Source of the DNA: Arthonia radiata
Taxonomy: Eukaryota; Ascomycota; Arthoniomycetes; Arthoniales; Arthoniaceae
NCBI GenBank assembly: GCA_002989075.1
Contig: PSQN01000012.1
Coordinates: 1,562,480 to 1,626,479 of the forward strand
Length of the DNA: 64,000 nucleotides
Reading direction: 5' to 3'
In this document: one piece after another, positions 20,439 through 32,226 of the stretch
How the letters are laid out: every line of letters starts with the position of its first letter
How positions within the stretch are numbered: position 1 is the stretch's first letter
The notes under the pieces: generated by a model
Databases searched by the model: none
Told to the model about the DNA's origin: nothing
What the model saw: the letters and a program-made list of their open reading frames with translations, nothing else
Program-made: the position numbers and the translations under genes

Positions 20439-21471
20439 AGTGTCTGTGCCTGACCAATACGGACATCAGACTAACGCCAGATCAAAGCTCTGTTCTCATG
20501 ATGTGTCAGGTCAGAAGGGGGTGTGAGCGTGACTTCTGGCGGTGACTGTTCAGCGGCATGCGTCGCGTATTGCGCGGACATTTGTTGGGTATCTGTTCTA
20601 TCGGAGTAATCGGACGTACTTATCGTCGTGTGCCTTGGAAAAAGTTAAAAGTGCAGAGCGATGCAGACGATCAGACAATGGCCCATCAAGTAGCCCTTTG
20701 CGAGGATACGTAAGCCTATTCCTAAATCCTGGAGGAAGCGGTAAGAGACGCGAGTCTTTTTTGAGGCTGCTCCTCAAGGAATCACGTTGGCAAGAACACC
20801 TATGCGACCGGCGTTCGATGCTGCACGTAGCGCCATGCTGACGTCTGAAGGTTAGCAGGGCGGCCATTGGAAACCATCACCCTCCTCGACTGGAGAGACT
20901 CAAACGACATATGTTTCATGCAGCCCTTTGTTTGAGAATGGGGAGCGTTCAAGAGGCAAGACTTTCGCCGTACAGAGGGTGATAGGCTTCACTTCACGAG
21001 CGCCAGTATCAGGAGTAGCCCTTACCGACGAGCGAGGAGACCTCCAGGCAGCTATTTAGGAGCACTCGGAAGCCGGTGCCAGCGTAGTGTCTGTCATCCT
21101 ATCTAATTGTAAGCGCGCTTACACCAGCGACAGATCTAGGTGATTAAACTTTCACGAAGGCGAGCGAGCAAAACGAAACGTGGTCGTTTTCTCCAAGTTT
21201 CAGCCAGAAATCGCTTCATCTTCTTACCACACCACGCTGTCAAATCAGCTGCGCTCATAGGCTTTTGCTTGCAAAATTTGGGGGCTGGCTGCGGAATCAG
21301 GAGCCTCAGATTGAGCGTAGAAGTGGCCTTCCCCGTTCGGGCTCGGAAGTGCGAGTCCAGGTAGTGCACAACGCTACAAACACTAACGGCTTATCCACAG
21401 TCAAAGCGTGAGCACCCAGCCAGGATAGATGGTCAACGCTCACATGATATTCCGTGCATTTGGTCTAGCCG
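20439..21471. other. Intergenic spacer
   Basis: About 1 kb without a recognisable gene. Several frames of 70-100 codons are open on both strands but have no domain resemblance and mirror each other. Composition is normal. It could hold the missing 5' exon of the fragment at 20082-20438. Confidence 0.4.
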
Positions 21472-22370
21472 TCACAGCTTCATAGCAGCCATCTCCTTCT
21501 CCGCCTGCTCCTTGTACTCCTCCCGCCATCTCGACAGCGGCAGTCTGTTGAACGCAGCATCACCAGCGGTCCACAGTATGCGCCGCTGATCTTTGTCCTC
21601 CGTCACATCATTGTCTGGACAGATCGCCCAGAACTTGCCGGCGTCCATCTTCTCCTTCAGGTAGTCGGCTACCTGTTCAGGATACCACTGGCCATCCTTC
21701 TTTGCGCTCTTTGGCTGCGGTCCGCCGCCTGATAGACCGGTGTACGTCCAGCCTGGTACGCAGAGATGGACGCTCGTGTTGCTGCCGCGCATGTCGAAGC
21801 TGAGCTGCTCAGCGAGTGATTTCACTGCGGCTTTGCTTGCGTTGTATGCTGGGTTGCCCGGTGGATTGGTGATGCCTTGCTTCGAGCCGGTAATTACGAT
21901 GGCCGAAGGCTTTTGCGACTGCTGCGATTGGATCTGTGGCAGGAAGGTGTTGAGACCGTATATGACGCCGAAGAGGTTCGTGCCCATGATCTAGCGCATG
22001 CTTTGAGTTTCATGGATTAGGTGATCATGGCTGGACATCGTACCTTTTCAAAATACCCTGAATTCTCCCAGCCACCCTGCACCTGCATACCAGCATTTAG
22101 CATCAAAAGGTCGACGCCGCCGAACGTCTTCAGCACTTTCTCCTTCAGTGGCACCCACTGGCTCTGGTCTGAGACATCGACCTCGTACGTCTCTGTCGTT
22201 TGCTCGGACCCAAGTGTCTCTTTTGCCATGCTTAGTGTTTTGGAATTGTTGTCAACTATTGCGAGCTTCATGCCATGCTTCCGACACAGGTTCGCAACCG
22301 CCAGGCCTACACCTGATGCTCCTCCCGTGATGAGAGCTGTGTTTCCCGCGGCGAACACTGATGCGGGCAT
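21472..22370 (-). CDS. Short-chain dehydrogenase/reductase (SDR)
   Basis: The model is complement(21472-21990, 22044-22370), 281 residues, with one 53-nt intron (GTACGA to GCTAG). The start MPASVFAAGNTALITGGASGVG places the cofactor loop TGGASGVG at 15-22. NAG follows in 'LLMLNAGMQ', marking the classical fold. Catalytic residues are S145, Y158 and K162 (VITGSKQGI...YNASK), spaced as in the family. SDRs are NAD(P)H-dependent oxidoreductases; the substrate is not predictable. The acidic residue after strand 2 (AIVDNN) suggests NAD(H) preference, by family rule. An upstream in-frame start would add 17 residues. The gene is divergent from the mitochondrial carrier at 22624. Confidence 0.87.
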
Positions 22371-22623
22371 TTTGTGCGTTGACGATGATGGTGTCGTAGA
22401 ACGGTTTCTTTCTAACCTCACAAGAGTCTCGTCTGTGGTTGTAGTTCCACTGCTTGCATAACACGAAGTACATTTACAGAGACGTCATGCCAAATGGAGA
22501 TCTAGTGCTAAGGTGGGGCTAGCGGTTTCCCAATGAAGAGCTCAGACCAGGCAGGGTTTCAGGCAGCTTGTGCATTTCCACGGTTCTCAACGAGAGAAAC
22601 CTATTTCGATATGTTGGAGATCA
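22371..22623. promoter_or_regulatory. Shared promoter between SDR and mitochondrial carrier
   Basis: Only 253 bp separate the divergent start codons, so the two genes must share control sequence, and co-regulation is possible. No specific binding site is obvious. The carrier frame is open upstream to an ATG at 22570, but the extra 18 residues do not resemble the family. Confidence 0.45.
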
Positions 22624-23562
22624 ATGTCGAATGACTTCTGGGCTGGCTACCTTAGCGGAGCAGCCTCGATCGTCATCGGCAATCCACTAGACCTCGTCAA
22701 AGTACGACTGCAAGCATCTTCGCCAGATGGCTCTGCGGCAGCAAGTCCAAGGACGTGGACCTCAGCGAGAACTCTGGCAGCAGGACTACCAGCGCCAATA
22801 TTGACCTACGGCGCTCTGAACGCACTGTTGTTCACCACTTACAACCGTGCTTTGTGCCACTTACCTGGACAGATCTCTCAAGGCAATGCGCTGGAGGCAA
22901 CTCAACATCCTCTGGCGAGCCATTTCGTTGCTGGAGCTGCAGCCGGGTTTGCAACCTTCTTCATCTCCACACCGACCGAGTATGTCAAGTGCCGAGCCCA
23001 GCTTGCAGGGCCATCATCTCCAACAAGAAGTCACAGCAGCTCGTCCTCGTTTACCATTGCATCACAGACATGGCGTGAACGAGGATTTCGGGGTCTATTT
23101 TTAGGCGGGACTGTGACTAGTCTTCGTGATGCAGTCGGCTACGGCTTCTGGTTCGCAACATACGAGGGTAGTGGACAGCTGTGGGATCGCTATTGCGGGG
23201 AGAACGTGCACCCTGGCCTGAGTGACAGTTCGAACAGTGCTCTGAAGATACTGCTTTGCGGCGGTTTGGCCGGCGTGGCTACATGGACGAGCATATTTCC
23301 CCTGGATGTGATCAAAACAAGGGTTCAGACGCAACGGCTCGAGCCAGTACACCCTCAAGCAATGACAACGTCAAGCTCGCCTCTCTTAGCGAAGGAGAAG
23401 GTACGTACCCGAGGTGCGCTGGCCATGGCCAGGGAAGCATACCGGCATGAAGGGCTCGCGGTCTTCTGGCGAGGCTTGGGAGTGTGTTGTCTCCGTGCCT
23501 TCATTGTGAACGCGGTGCAGTGGAGCGTCTACGAGTGGGCTGTGGCCTCCCTCTCTAGGTGA
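22624..23562 (+). CDS. Mitochondrial carrier (SLC25) family protein
   Basis: An intronless frame of 312 residues from ATG 22624, MSNDFWAGYLSGAASIVIGNPLDLVKVRLQ. The three carrier repeats are visible by their signature P-x-[DE]-x-x-[KR]: PLDLVKVRLQ, PTEYVKCRAQ and PLDVIKTRVQ. Six membrane helices in three pairs are expected. The closing motif FWRGLGVCCLRAFIVNAVQWSVYEW is typical. The protein exchanges small metabolites across the inner mitochondrial membrane. The repeats look most like the carnitine/ornithine/basic amino-acid branch (Crc1/Ort1/SLC25A45 type), but the substrate is an inference. It is divergently paired with the SDR. Confidence 0.88.
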   Translation: MSNDFWAGYLSGAASIVIGNPLDLVKVRLQASSPDGSAAASPRTWTSARTLAAGLPAPILTYGALNALLFTTYNRALCHLPGQISQGNALEATQHPLASHFVAGAAAGFATFFISTPTEYVKCRAQLAGPSSPTRSHSSSSSFTIASQTWRERGFRGLFLGGTVTSLRDAVGYGFWFATYEGSGQLWDRYCGENVHPGLSDSSNSALKILLCGGLAGVATWTSIFPLDVIKTRVQTQRLEPVHPQAMTTSSSPLLAKEKVRTRGALAMAREAYRHEGLAVFWRGLGVCCLRAFIVNAVQWSVYEWAVASLSR

Positions 23563-24727
23563 ATATTGCTGTTGTTGGTTGGAGCATCTGCATGTGCATT
23601 CATACTTACTTGCAACCTGAAGCCGATGGGTCACTTTTGAGGTTGATCTCGCGAGGTCTGGCTATTTGGCCCGAGTCACGAGATTATGATGATAGGGCGC
23701 TAAGGGTGGTCTCAATGTGAGACGGTGGCTGATCCCATTTCAATTGCCACTAGACGGCAACGTATTGCCGCCGAGAGAACAGCACGAGCCCCGCAGAGCT
23801 TGATTCGACTTGCTGCAGCAGATCCCGGCGTGACACATGTGCATCACAGTCGGATACTTTGTCAAAGGCGTGCATGCATAGCGAGTGATTGACGCAGTAT
23901 TGGGCTGCAGGGCGAGTTGGAAAGTTGGGGAGGATTTGCGGGCGAGCGTTGTGGCCGGCCCCTGAAACACACTCTGGCCTTGGCTTCGGCCCTGCACTAA
24001 CTTCTTTGGGGAAGCGCCGACGTGGTTTTTCCAATCTTCCGCGAGCCAAACTCCAGACAAATCACAAACCAGTCCCTATGCGATGTCCACACCTTCCCGA
24101 TGCACTGGTTGCTTTCCCCTTCCGCGGTGGCCAGCGAGTTCACCCGGAGCGCTGCTCGTGCCTCCATAACCCACGGACCAGGTAGAGTAGATCACTGTCA
24201 ACCAATGTTCTCGAGCCCGGCGCTCCGTTCCCTGCGATTACCTCTTTGACCCTCCTGAGTTTCTTCTGCGCTGTCAACGTTGCCGGTGCTGTCTGTCGTT
24301 TCTTGACTGCGTGTTCGTGTATTCTGCTATTTTTCACGAGACTGTTGGACACCTTTTTTTCTTCATTCTACGCTGACAGACCCCACCTGTTCACGCCCTT
24401 GATATATCCGATAACGTGGAGGTGCTCGCCGCAACGATTGATCTGATAGAAGTGGGGAGAGCGTTGTCCGTCATCTGCTTATCTCAAGGCGTTTCGTATT
24501 TGTCTTCCTGTTGTCTCTCAACACAAGCGGTTGAACTTTTCCGAGCAGGCTGCTTGAGACTATCATCGACGCGGCACGCCTCGCGAAGCGCGGGTTCTTC
24601 TGTCTCTACAATTTCCCCTACGCTCCGGACCAGCTTCTAGAGGCGTGCAACGCGAGGATGTACGTCCTCTGAACGGTTCTCGTCAGCCCAGCCTGTGGCT
24701 CTGGACCCTTCCAACGCGTCTTACGCC
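23563..24727. other. Long upstream region and leader of the ApsA/Num1-like gene
   Basis: There is 1.1 kb without a recognised gene. The last 400 bp are pyrimidine-rich (ctgtctgtcgtttcttgac, cttttttttcttcattc), a usual trait of fungal promoters and leaders. The downstream frame is open from 24695 but starts there with GTG. A GTACGT/CAG pair near 24660-24690 could be a leader intron. Confidence 0.4.
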
Positions 24728-27700
24728 ATGGAGAACGGATACTTTCACCGGCGGTCAATGTCCGCTGAGCGGCCGTTGCCATCGCCGACAGACACACCGT
24801 ACGAGACACCGCGGGTATCCAGTCCGCGCATCTCTTCCTTTGGCACAACTACGCCTTCCACGCCCCTCACGAACTCAACCACCTCGATGCAGAATGCTCA
24901 CAAACGGCGAAGCCAACATGGCAGTGGTTCTCAATACGACCCGGAGCAATTCACGCCAACAATACACGCGTCGCTCGTGTCCGAGATCCTCAGCCTCCGC
25001 CGCGAAATGGATAGCAAGCGGGACTTCATTGAGGACCTTGAAGCCAACCTTTCCTCAGCACGAGCCGAGAACGATGCCCTACAGAGCAGTCTGCGGCGTC
25101 AAGGAAAAGAGTCAAGAGCTTTGAAGAGGGAGTTGCAGCTGCATGAAGATGGCACATTGTCGGCAATGGAGGCGCTGGCGAAAGAGCGGGATGACATGAA
25201 GGAAGCGAATGCAGAGCTCCGAAGGCGGTTCGACACAAGCCAGAAGCGGCTACGATCACAAGAGGAGGACGCCCTACGGTTCAAAGCTACACTCGAGCAA
25301 GAACGGAGTTCCGGTGCTAGCAGCAAGAGAAGTCTTGAGAGGCGAGCAGAAGTTGCCGAAGAGCGTTTGAGAGCAGTTGTCGAAGAGGTCACTGCAAGTC
25401 AAGCAGCGTCTCTGGAGAATTCGCACATGGAAGAGGCCGAAGCATGTCCAGTGGAGGAGCCGACGTTTGGATCTCCTGAGTCCACACGATCCACACGCCA
25501 CAAGCGGAACGACACGCTTGGAAGCTTGCGAGAAGCGAAGCCTAGCTTAGCAGACGAATTGAACTTCAGCGATTCTAACTACGATCAATCAGATAATGAG
25601 TCCGTCCAAGAACCGCACCGACCGCGTACGCCTCCGAACCGCGTCTCTGCGCCTACAACACAGGATTCCCCGGCTCGCATGCGCTCTCCGCAGACTCGAG
25701 ATAGGATACTCGCTCGCGCTGAAGAACGACGATCGAAGGTCCTTGGAATGGTGTCCGCGTTTGAGCAACAGATGAAACGCGAGGACCGGGAATCTAAGAG
25801 AAGCTCTATCGCATCGAGGACGCTCAGCCAGAGCAGCAACAAGCTACGATTCTCTATACCTTCGTCGATGGATCTTTTCGCAGATGCGTCCCATCTACCC
25901 AGCTCACAGCATGGAGGTCTTTCCAGTTCCTCTGCGATCGATGACGATGTGCACCGCGAGCCTGTCAGCTTCCCACGACCCACCCGAAGCCGCGCCAGAT
26001 CAGATCCGACTCTGGCCTTGCTGCAAACGCCAGCAGAGTTCCAGGACTCGCTGTTCAAGCCTTCGCTAGCGGCTCTAGGAGCGAAGATTGAAGCCATCGA
26101 ATCGGAGAAGCCGCAACCATTACCGGTCGAAATGGTTTCTACCACCACTCAGACAGACTTCTCCCAACCAGAACCGCCAGCGCTGCCCAAATACACTTCG
26201 ACTGCTGTGCAAACTATCGCTCGCGAGAGTCTTCCACCCCCAACACGTGCTCCACCACCTGTGCCAGCTGCATTGCCGGAGATCGCTGTACATCCGCCTT
26301 CCAATCCACCCTCACCGCCAACGACAAGACGATCGGCAAATGTAGCACCGCCAACAAGGAGTGTGAGTGTTCAGACGCCGATCACTGCGCCCATTGGCAT
26401 GAGGTCGATCGCAATACAAACCGATGTCATCCGTGTAGACAGACGACTGGCGAAGCTACCACCCCATCTATTACCTTCCGCACTGGATGAGCAAGAGAAA
26501 GCAAGAGAATTGGCAAAGAATAAACCCAAAGCTGCATTGGATTCGGGTGTCACCAGCAAAGAGCCCGTAACGACTAATCTGCAAGCAAGCAATCTCAATA
26601 TGTCTCCACTGCTTCCGCCACTTGAAGAAGACGATGACGACTTTGATACTTCAAATAAAGATGCAAGGATGAGCGCATCTCACTATAAGAAGCCACTCGG
26701 GACGCAAAGCAGGCCAGCCAGTTCGGGAGTTCCAGATCGGGGTCTCGGCATAGACGACGTGATGGACGATCTGTACTCGAGTGACACTGAGTACGCTACA
26801 CGAACCGCGGTCAACAGACCTTCCCAAGGTGCTGGAAGATACAGTAAGCGTTTTGAGCCACCTGCGCCGCTGCCCGAGCACGAGAAGGTCGCCTTTGCCC
26901 CAGCGTCACAGCCGCGAAATAGGATGTCGGTCGCCAGCCAAAGCACGGTGCGAAGCTCGACTGAGCGCAAGAGATTCTCTCGCCTTACTAGCTCTTCCGA
27001 TCCAGCGTCAGAATATCAAAGCCGGCTTGGTCTTATGAACAGACAAGGCAGCATCCGATCGCGAAGTCCATCTATGGGAAGTGTTGGTTCGAGCAACTTC
27101 AGTGGGCCTCGTCCTCCCTTCATCATCCCAGCACGAAGAAGCTCGCGAGAGCAGTACGCCAAGATTAACGTCCAACGTAGTGGAAAGAATAGCACGTCTC
27201 CACGTCGCAGTGGCCGCACGTCACCCGAAAAGTCCAGCATAAAGAGCAGTCGGAAGCGGTCTCCAAGCAAATTCTTACGCAAGGCTCGCTCCTCCGCCTT
27301 TATTGAAGGTGTGACCTCCAACGAGAGGCCTCCACCTGTGCCGTCGCTCACGTCGCGAAGCGTACCTCAGCAAGGGGAGTCGAGCACTGCGACAGCCCCA
27401 GCGTACACTAGCGATGTTCACAAGCGGGAAATCGGCATTCCGCATGCAAACGGTAACCGATTATCGACTCTAATACCTACCGGTGGAGCTTCCGTGGGTA
27501 GTGCTGTGCAGCACAACGTTGTGGATGCTATTACTGCAACAACGATTGGCGAGTGGATGTTCAAGTACATGCGGAAGCGGAACACTTTCGGTGTGGCCGA
27601 GGGAGGTGCAGAGACGGGCAAGACAAGCGAGGCCAGACACAAGCGTTGGGTGTGGTTATCGCCTTATGAGCGGACTGTAATGTGGAGCAACAAGCAGCCG

Positions 27701-28827
27701 AGGACTAACACTGCTCTCATGGGTAAGGCTGGTAGAAAACGTATGTGTTCACCTTTCAATGCTGCTCTTGGCCTGGTATACTGACAGATTGTTTAGTCCC
27801 CATCCAATCCGTCCTCGACGTAAAGGATGAGACGCCGCCGCCCAAAGAAGCAAAAGCTGCTGGTCTCTTCAACCGTTCCATCCTGATCTTGACACCAGAT
27901 CGCGCGCTCAAGTTCACAGCTCCCACCAAAGAGCGGCATTACCTATGGCTGACCGCACTTTCTTTCCTCGCTCACCAGTCCGCGCAGAGTATCCAGAACT
28001 TCCCGAAGTTTGCCTTTCAGCCACCAAATTCACCCACTGTCGACAGCAGCTTTACTGCGTCCAGCGGACAGTCTCGGGCAAGCTCGATTCGCAACCCACT
28101 GCGCACCAGCCGCTCGAAAGCACCCTCGCAGGCGGGCAGCGGCGTCGCTACACCTGTCGTTGGTCAGCAAGCTGACGCCAACACCCGCCGCGAGCCACCG
28201 AAGATGCCTATGCCTGATTCTGCCTTTGCGCCTACCGTCCCACGTGTGCCGCATTCACGGAAACGCAGCATGTCTGCCACCGGCACTATGTCGATACGGG
28301 GTCGCTCGAATGTTTCGAACGTTGCGAATCACCACGCGCTGACGAGTCATCCTGTCACGTCCTTGAACAGTCCTACTTTGAGCGCTCCGGGCGGCTCGTC
28401 AATGCGTTTGCCGTCCGTCTCCGTTGCCTCGTCGAGACGTGGACCTCAGCAATTCGAAGACGAGGCGATTGTTCCGCCCGTAGACTTCATACCTCATCCG
28501 TCGAATCTCACTCAAGTGCAGACACATACACAGACGCCCAAAGAGCTCAGTCCTCGAGCGTCTGGGATATCAGCAATGAGCGCCGAATTCGGCGGTAACA
28601 ACAACTTCTTTGACGCAGTCGGTGTCGTGCGCATGGATGCATTTTCGAAACCGCCGCCTAATGCGCGACCGCAATCCCGACGGGCAGCGAGAGGAGAAGA
28701 CCCAGAGCATGCAAGGCAGGAGAGTGATGAGAGTTTTGTCGGTCCCCCGGATATTGGACGGTCCAGGGGACCCGCTGTGGCCAGGAGGCCCAATGTGGTG
28801 GGTGGTGGAGCGTGGAAGGACTTCTAG
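24728..28827 (+). CDS. apsA: ApsA/Num1/Mcp5-like cortical anchor with C-terminal PH domain
   Basis: The model is join(24728-27740, 27797-28827), 1347 residues, with one 56-nt intron (GTATGT to TTTAG, CTGAC branch). After a Ser/Pro-rich start, about residues 75-225 form a coiled coil (SLVSEILSLRREMDSKRDFIEDLE onward). A long low-complexity, phospho-site-rich middle contains repeated TTQTD/TAVQT/SIAIQTD-type phrases. The PH domain starts near residue 940: GEWMFKYMRKRNTFG, KRWVWLSPYERTVMWSNKQP, then after the intron FNRSILILTPDRALKFTAPTKERHYLWLTAL. This is the Mcp5/Num1-type PH domain that binds PI(4,5)P2 at the plasma membrane. Homologues anchor dynein and mitochondria at the cortex for nuclear positioning. 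A serine/proline-rich tail follows. Domain order supports the call. Confidence 0.88.
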
Positions 28828-29220
28828 TGGAGGAATGAAAATATCGGAGTAGGAGCTTGCGATGGTGACTGAAGAATTGGGCAGAGATGTAAATATGGTA
28901 GACGGCCTCCATGTATGTTTTTGTACAGGTATGAGTTTGTGTGAGCGTTGAGCAAGGTGTTCGGTTATCCTGAGGGAAGTGTACAAACTTAAAAGCACAT
29001 ATCTGTATTTCAATGCTAGAGCAACGGGGTGATTGAGACCTACGACGAAAGGGTGTCATTGGCATTCGATGGGAATTTGCATCACTTGCTCTCGAGGAAA
29101 AGGACAAATCGAGTAGGGAATATGTCCGATTTTGGAGGGACGCAAGGGATAGGTCCTATATTCAGACTTGATTTCGGGCAAAAAAATATAGTTTGACAAA
29201 GATTATGCTCCCCATGTTCA
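28828..29220. other. 3' flank of ApsA/Num1-like gene, tRNA upstream region
   Basis: This 393-bp spacer holds no gene. The final bases before the tRNA are AT-rich (aaaaaatatagtttgac), as often seen upstream of Pol III genes. Confidence 0.4.
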
Positions 29221-29305
29221 GGGCGTATGGTCTAGCGGTATGATGCTTCCTTAGCACAGACAGCACTGTCTGGAAGAGGTTCCCGGTTCGACTCCGGGTT
29301 CGTCC
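29221..29305 (+). tRNA. tRNA-Ala (AGC anticodon) with a short intron
   Basis: An 85-nt cloverleaf. The acceptor arm GGGCGTA pairs with TTCGTCC and includes the G3:U70 wobble that is the alanine identity element. The A box lies in the D arm (tggtctagcggtatgatg) and the B box is ggttcgactcc. The anticodon stem CTTCC/GGAAG encloses TTAGCA, then about 14 extra bases (29257-29270, cagacagcactgtc), then T. The extra bases sit directly 3' of position 37, where eukaryotic tRNA introns occur. The anticodon AGC is at 29253-29255. A T run (ATTTTTG) follows as a Pol III terminator. Confidence 0.93.
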
Positions 29306-29910
29306 AATTTTTGCTGCTTCCTAGAAGAATTTATGACTTCCTAGAGTCAGATTGTCAATTTTTGAGGATTTTCCGTGGGGTGGCGGGGTTGAGTGTGACT
29401 AAGACAGCGAGGCCTGCCACCTCAATCCTTCGCCCTTGCCCAATGGGCTCTACGGGTTTATTAAAACTACAAGCTTCCATTTGTAAGTCGACGAGCAGCA
29501 TGTAGTTTGATGCAGATATTTTTTTTAACACAGCGTCCTCGAACACGAGATCCGACTCCAAAAATCTTTTCCTACGGTTATCCTATCTTGAATTTCATTT
29601 TCGTTTCGCTGACATTGCACGCCCATCATTGCAACTGGAGAATTGATGTACGGATGAGCCGAATAGCGGACTGATCCTGTTTCATAAGTGCACAAACGAC
29701 AACAGTAGGAACAAAATCTGAGATCACTCACTCAAACACAGACGTGCCTGGTCATCCTCGGCACAATGCCGCTGCTGCAGACGATGATCTGCAGCGGCAA
29801 GCTTCTCTGTATCTTCCCCGCGTTTACATTGACCTCCTTCAGCATGTGTGACCCTTGCGTGCCTTGCTGGTTCCAGGAGAAGATTCATAGGACCTACAAT
29901 AGATGTTAGC
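29306..29910. other. Intergenic spacer
   Basis: There is 605 bp between the tRNA and the acyl-CoA ligase gene. It starts with the Pol III T-run and has no convincing coding frame. Two 68-codon minus-strand frames near 29355-29731 lack resemblance to anything. Confidence 0.4.
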
Positions 29911-31707
29911 ATGAAGGTGTTCAAGTCGCTTCAGCCGGACATCAAACGTCTGTCTCGAATCTGATCAATACCGCTCCAGCTGACAACCATTCACAGTCCC
30001 TCCTCCCAGGACTACGATTTGGGACTTCCTCTTCGCTTCGAGCTCATCTCTGGACTTGCCACATATACCGAAAGGCTCAACGCCAGCTGGCTTCACGAAT
30101 GCCATTACCAAAGACCGCCTGACTTACCCCAGGGTCAAGCATGTCGCAACCTGCATATCCACGGCTCTTGTGAAAGAATATGGCCTCAAGTCTGGCGACG
30201 CGGTCGCGCTGTTCTCCCGCAACACGATATGGTATCCCGCCACGATGTTTGCGGTCAACCGTGTGGGCGGAGTGATAAGTGGAGCCAGTCCAGCGTACAA
30301 CGTCGAGGAGATGACGTACGCCCTGCAGAAAGCCAACGCCAAGTTCCTTTTCACGAGCCCAACGAGCATTGAAGTGGCTGAGAAAGCCGCCAGCAATGCA
30401 AGTATACACAAGAGCAAGATCTTCCTGCTGGAGGGTGAGAAGGATGGCTATACCACTGTCCAAGAGCTGTTCAACATGGGCGACAGCTATGGAGAGCAGA
30501 ACCAAGTACCATGCTACCAGATACCAGATGGCAAGACCAATGCGCAGACATGCGGGTTCTTGAGTTTCAGCTCTGGCACCACGGGCTTGCCGAAAGCTGT
30601 GCGTCCATCCTCGTTTCCCATCCGCGGTCTCGCACTAGCTAACCTTCGCAGGTCATGATCTCTCATCAGAACGTCATCGGTCAGATGCTTCAGATGAACC
30701 AGATCACGCCCTCGGACCACCGCCGTGTTCTTGCATGTCTCCCGCTCTTCCACATCACCGGTCTTGTCCATCAGATGCACATGCCGGTCCTCCTCAACGC
30801 CGAGGTCTATATGCTCCCGGAGTTCAGTATGCCTGCGCTCTGCCAGACCATCCAAGACAACGGCATCAAGGAGGTCTTGCTTGTCCCGCCGATACTTATC
30901 CGAATGGTGCGCGATCCCATCGTCAAGAAGTATGACCTTAGATGTATCGAGCGCTTCAGCTCCGGCGCTGCCCCTGTATCAGAGGAGGTACTGCAGCAGC
31001 TGAAGAAGATGTTCCCTGGTACAGGCTTCAAACAGGGATACGGTATGACTGAAAGCTGCAGCTGCATCACGGCACATCCGCCCGGGCTGTACGACTATAA
31101 GTATGCGCACGCTGTCGGCACGGTCTGCGCGTCCACGGAAGTTAAGATCATGGACCCTGATTCTGGTAAGGCGCTTGGTGTCAATGAACCGGGCGAGATC
31201 TGTGCAAGAGGGCCGCAGATCGTCATGGGCTACCTGAACAACGAGAAGGCGACGAAGGAGACCTTCGACGAGGATGGATTCCTGCATACTGGCGATCTTG
31301 GGATGATTGACACCGTCGGGGTAGTCACGGTGCTCGACCGGATCAAAGAACTAATCAAAGTCAAGGGCATCGGTGTCGCGCCGGCAGAACTTGAAGACCT
31401 GTTGCTGGGCCACGAAAAGGTGGAAGATTGCGCCGTCATGGGCGTGCGGGATGACTACTCTGGCGAGAAACCGAAGGCTTATGTGGTCTTGAAGGCTGGA
31501 AATCCAAAAGAAGCCAAGGTGGGAGAGGAGATCATCAGGTACGTGATGGAGAAGAAGGACCGCAACAAGTGGATAAAGGAGGTGGAGCTCGTCGATACCA
31601 TACCGAAGAGCGCGAGCGGTAAGATCTTGAGAAGAGTACTCAAGGACCAGGCGAAGGCGGGGAAGACAGGCTTGGTTGTCACAGCACAGGAGAAGGCGAA
31701 GTTGTGA
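29911..31707 (+). CDS. 4-coumarate-CoA ligase-like acyl-CoA synthetase, peroxisomal
   Basis: The model is join(29911-29947, 29997-30598, 30652-31707), 564 residues, in frame. Introns are 49 and 53 nt with donors GTCTGT and GTGCGT. ANL-superfamily motifs are in order: SSGTTGLPKA (204-213, phosphate loop), YGMTES (343-348), HTGD with D428, VLDRIKELIKVKG and the catalytic lysine K537 in PKSASGKILRR. The enzyme activates a carboxylic acid to acyl-AMP and then acyl-CoA. The overall pattern is of the 4CL-like/fungal medium-chain or aromatic acid group. The protein ends in AKL, a type-1 peroxisomal targeting signal, so fatty or aromatic acid activation in peroxisomes is the likely role. The start MKVFKSLQPDIKLPPPRTTIWDFLF is supported by family resemblance across intron 1. 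Confidence 0.87.
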
Positions 31708-32226
31708 AGGTCGTATGTCTTGGCGACGACCGAGAAGGGGCTGTTCCCACAGTTACGATCTGGATGCGTAAAATGAGGTAGACAGTCGGAATTGGTGCCA
31801 CTGTTCAACGTCCCTCAACATCGCGTTCAAGTCAAGTCGACTGTATCACCGATTGCTTTCGTTCTATCACAGAATAGTCACTGTCTCTAATGTTCAGAGA
31901 ACCCATATACTACGCGGATGCCGCCATCGTAAATACAAAATATTACGGGTGGAAGGTCTGGCTCGCGACTCGTCGTGCAAAGCGTCGTGCAGGTACGCAG
32001 ACAAGCTTCACGGCGGAAGCTCCCCGCGCCTACTTCCATGCTTGATCATCAGCTGACTGAGCTACTTAGCGAGCAAGATAAAGCGCCGCGCAAGTGACAT
32101 AAAGGACCGCATCCCATATCATCCCAGTGCCGGACCGGACAGAACAGGAAGTTTCACTGGAGTGTCGATCGGGTTCAAGAACACGAAGAAAGAAAAGGAA
32201 GAGGCCAACCTAACCGAACTACAACC
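31708..32226. other. Intergenic spacer and GST promoter
   Basis: There is 519 bp with no gene. Positions 32140-32220 form a purine-rich leader (aagaaagaaaaggaagagg) directly before the start of the transferase. Confidence 0.4.

Noticed and set aside
4687-31707. Secondary-metabolite cluster (MFS, SDR, acyl-CoA ligase)
   Set aside because: The genes are scattered over 27 kb among housekeeping genes, and no polyketide, peptide or terpene synthase is present.
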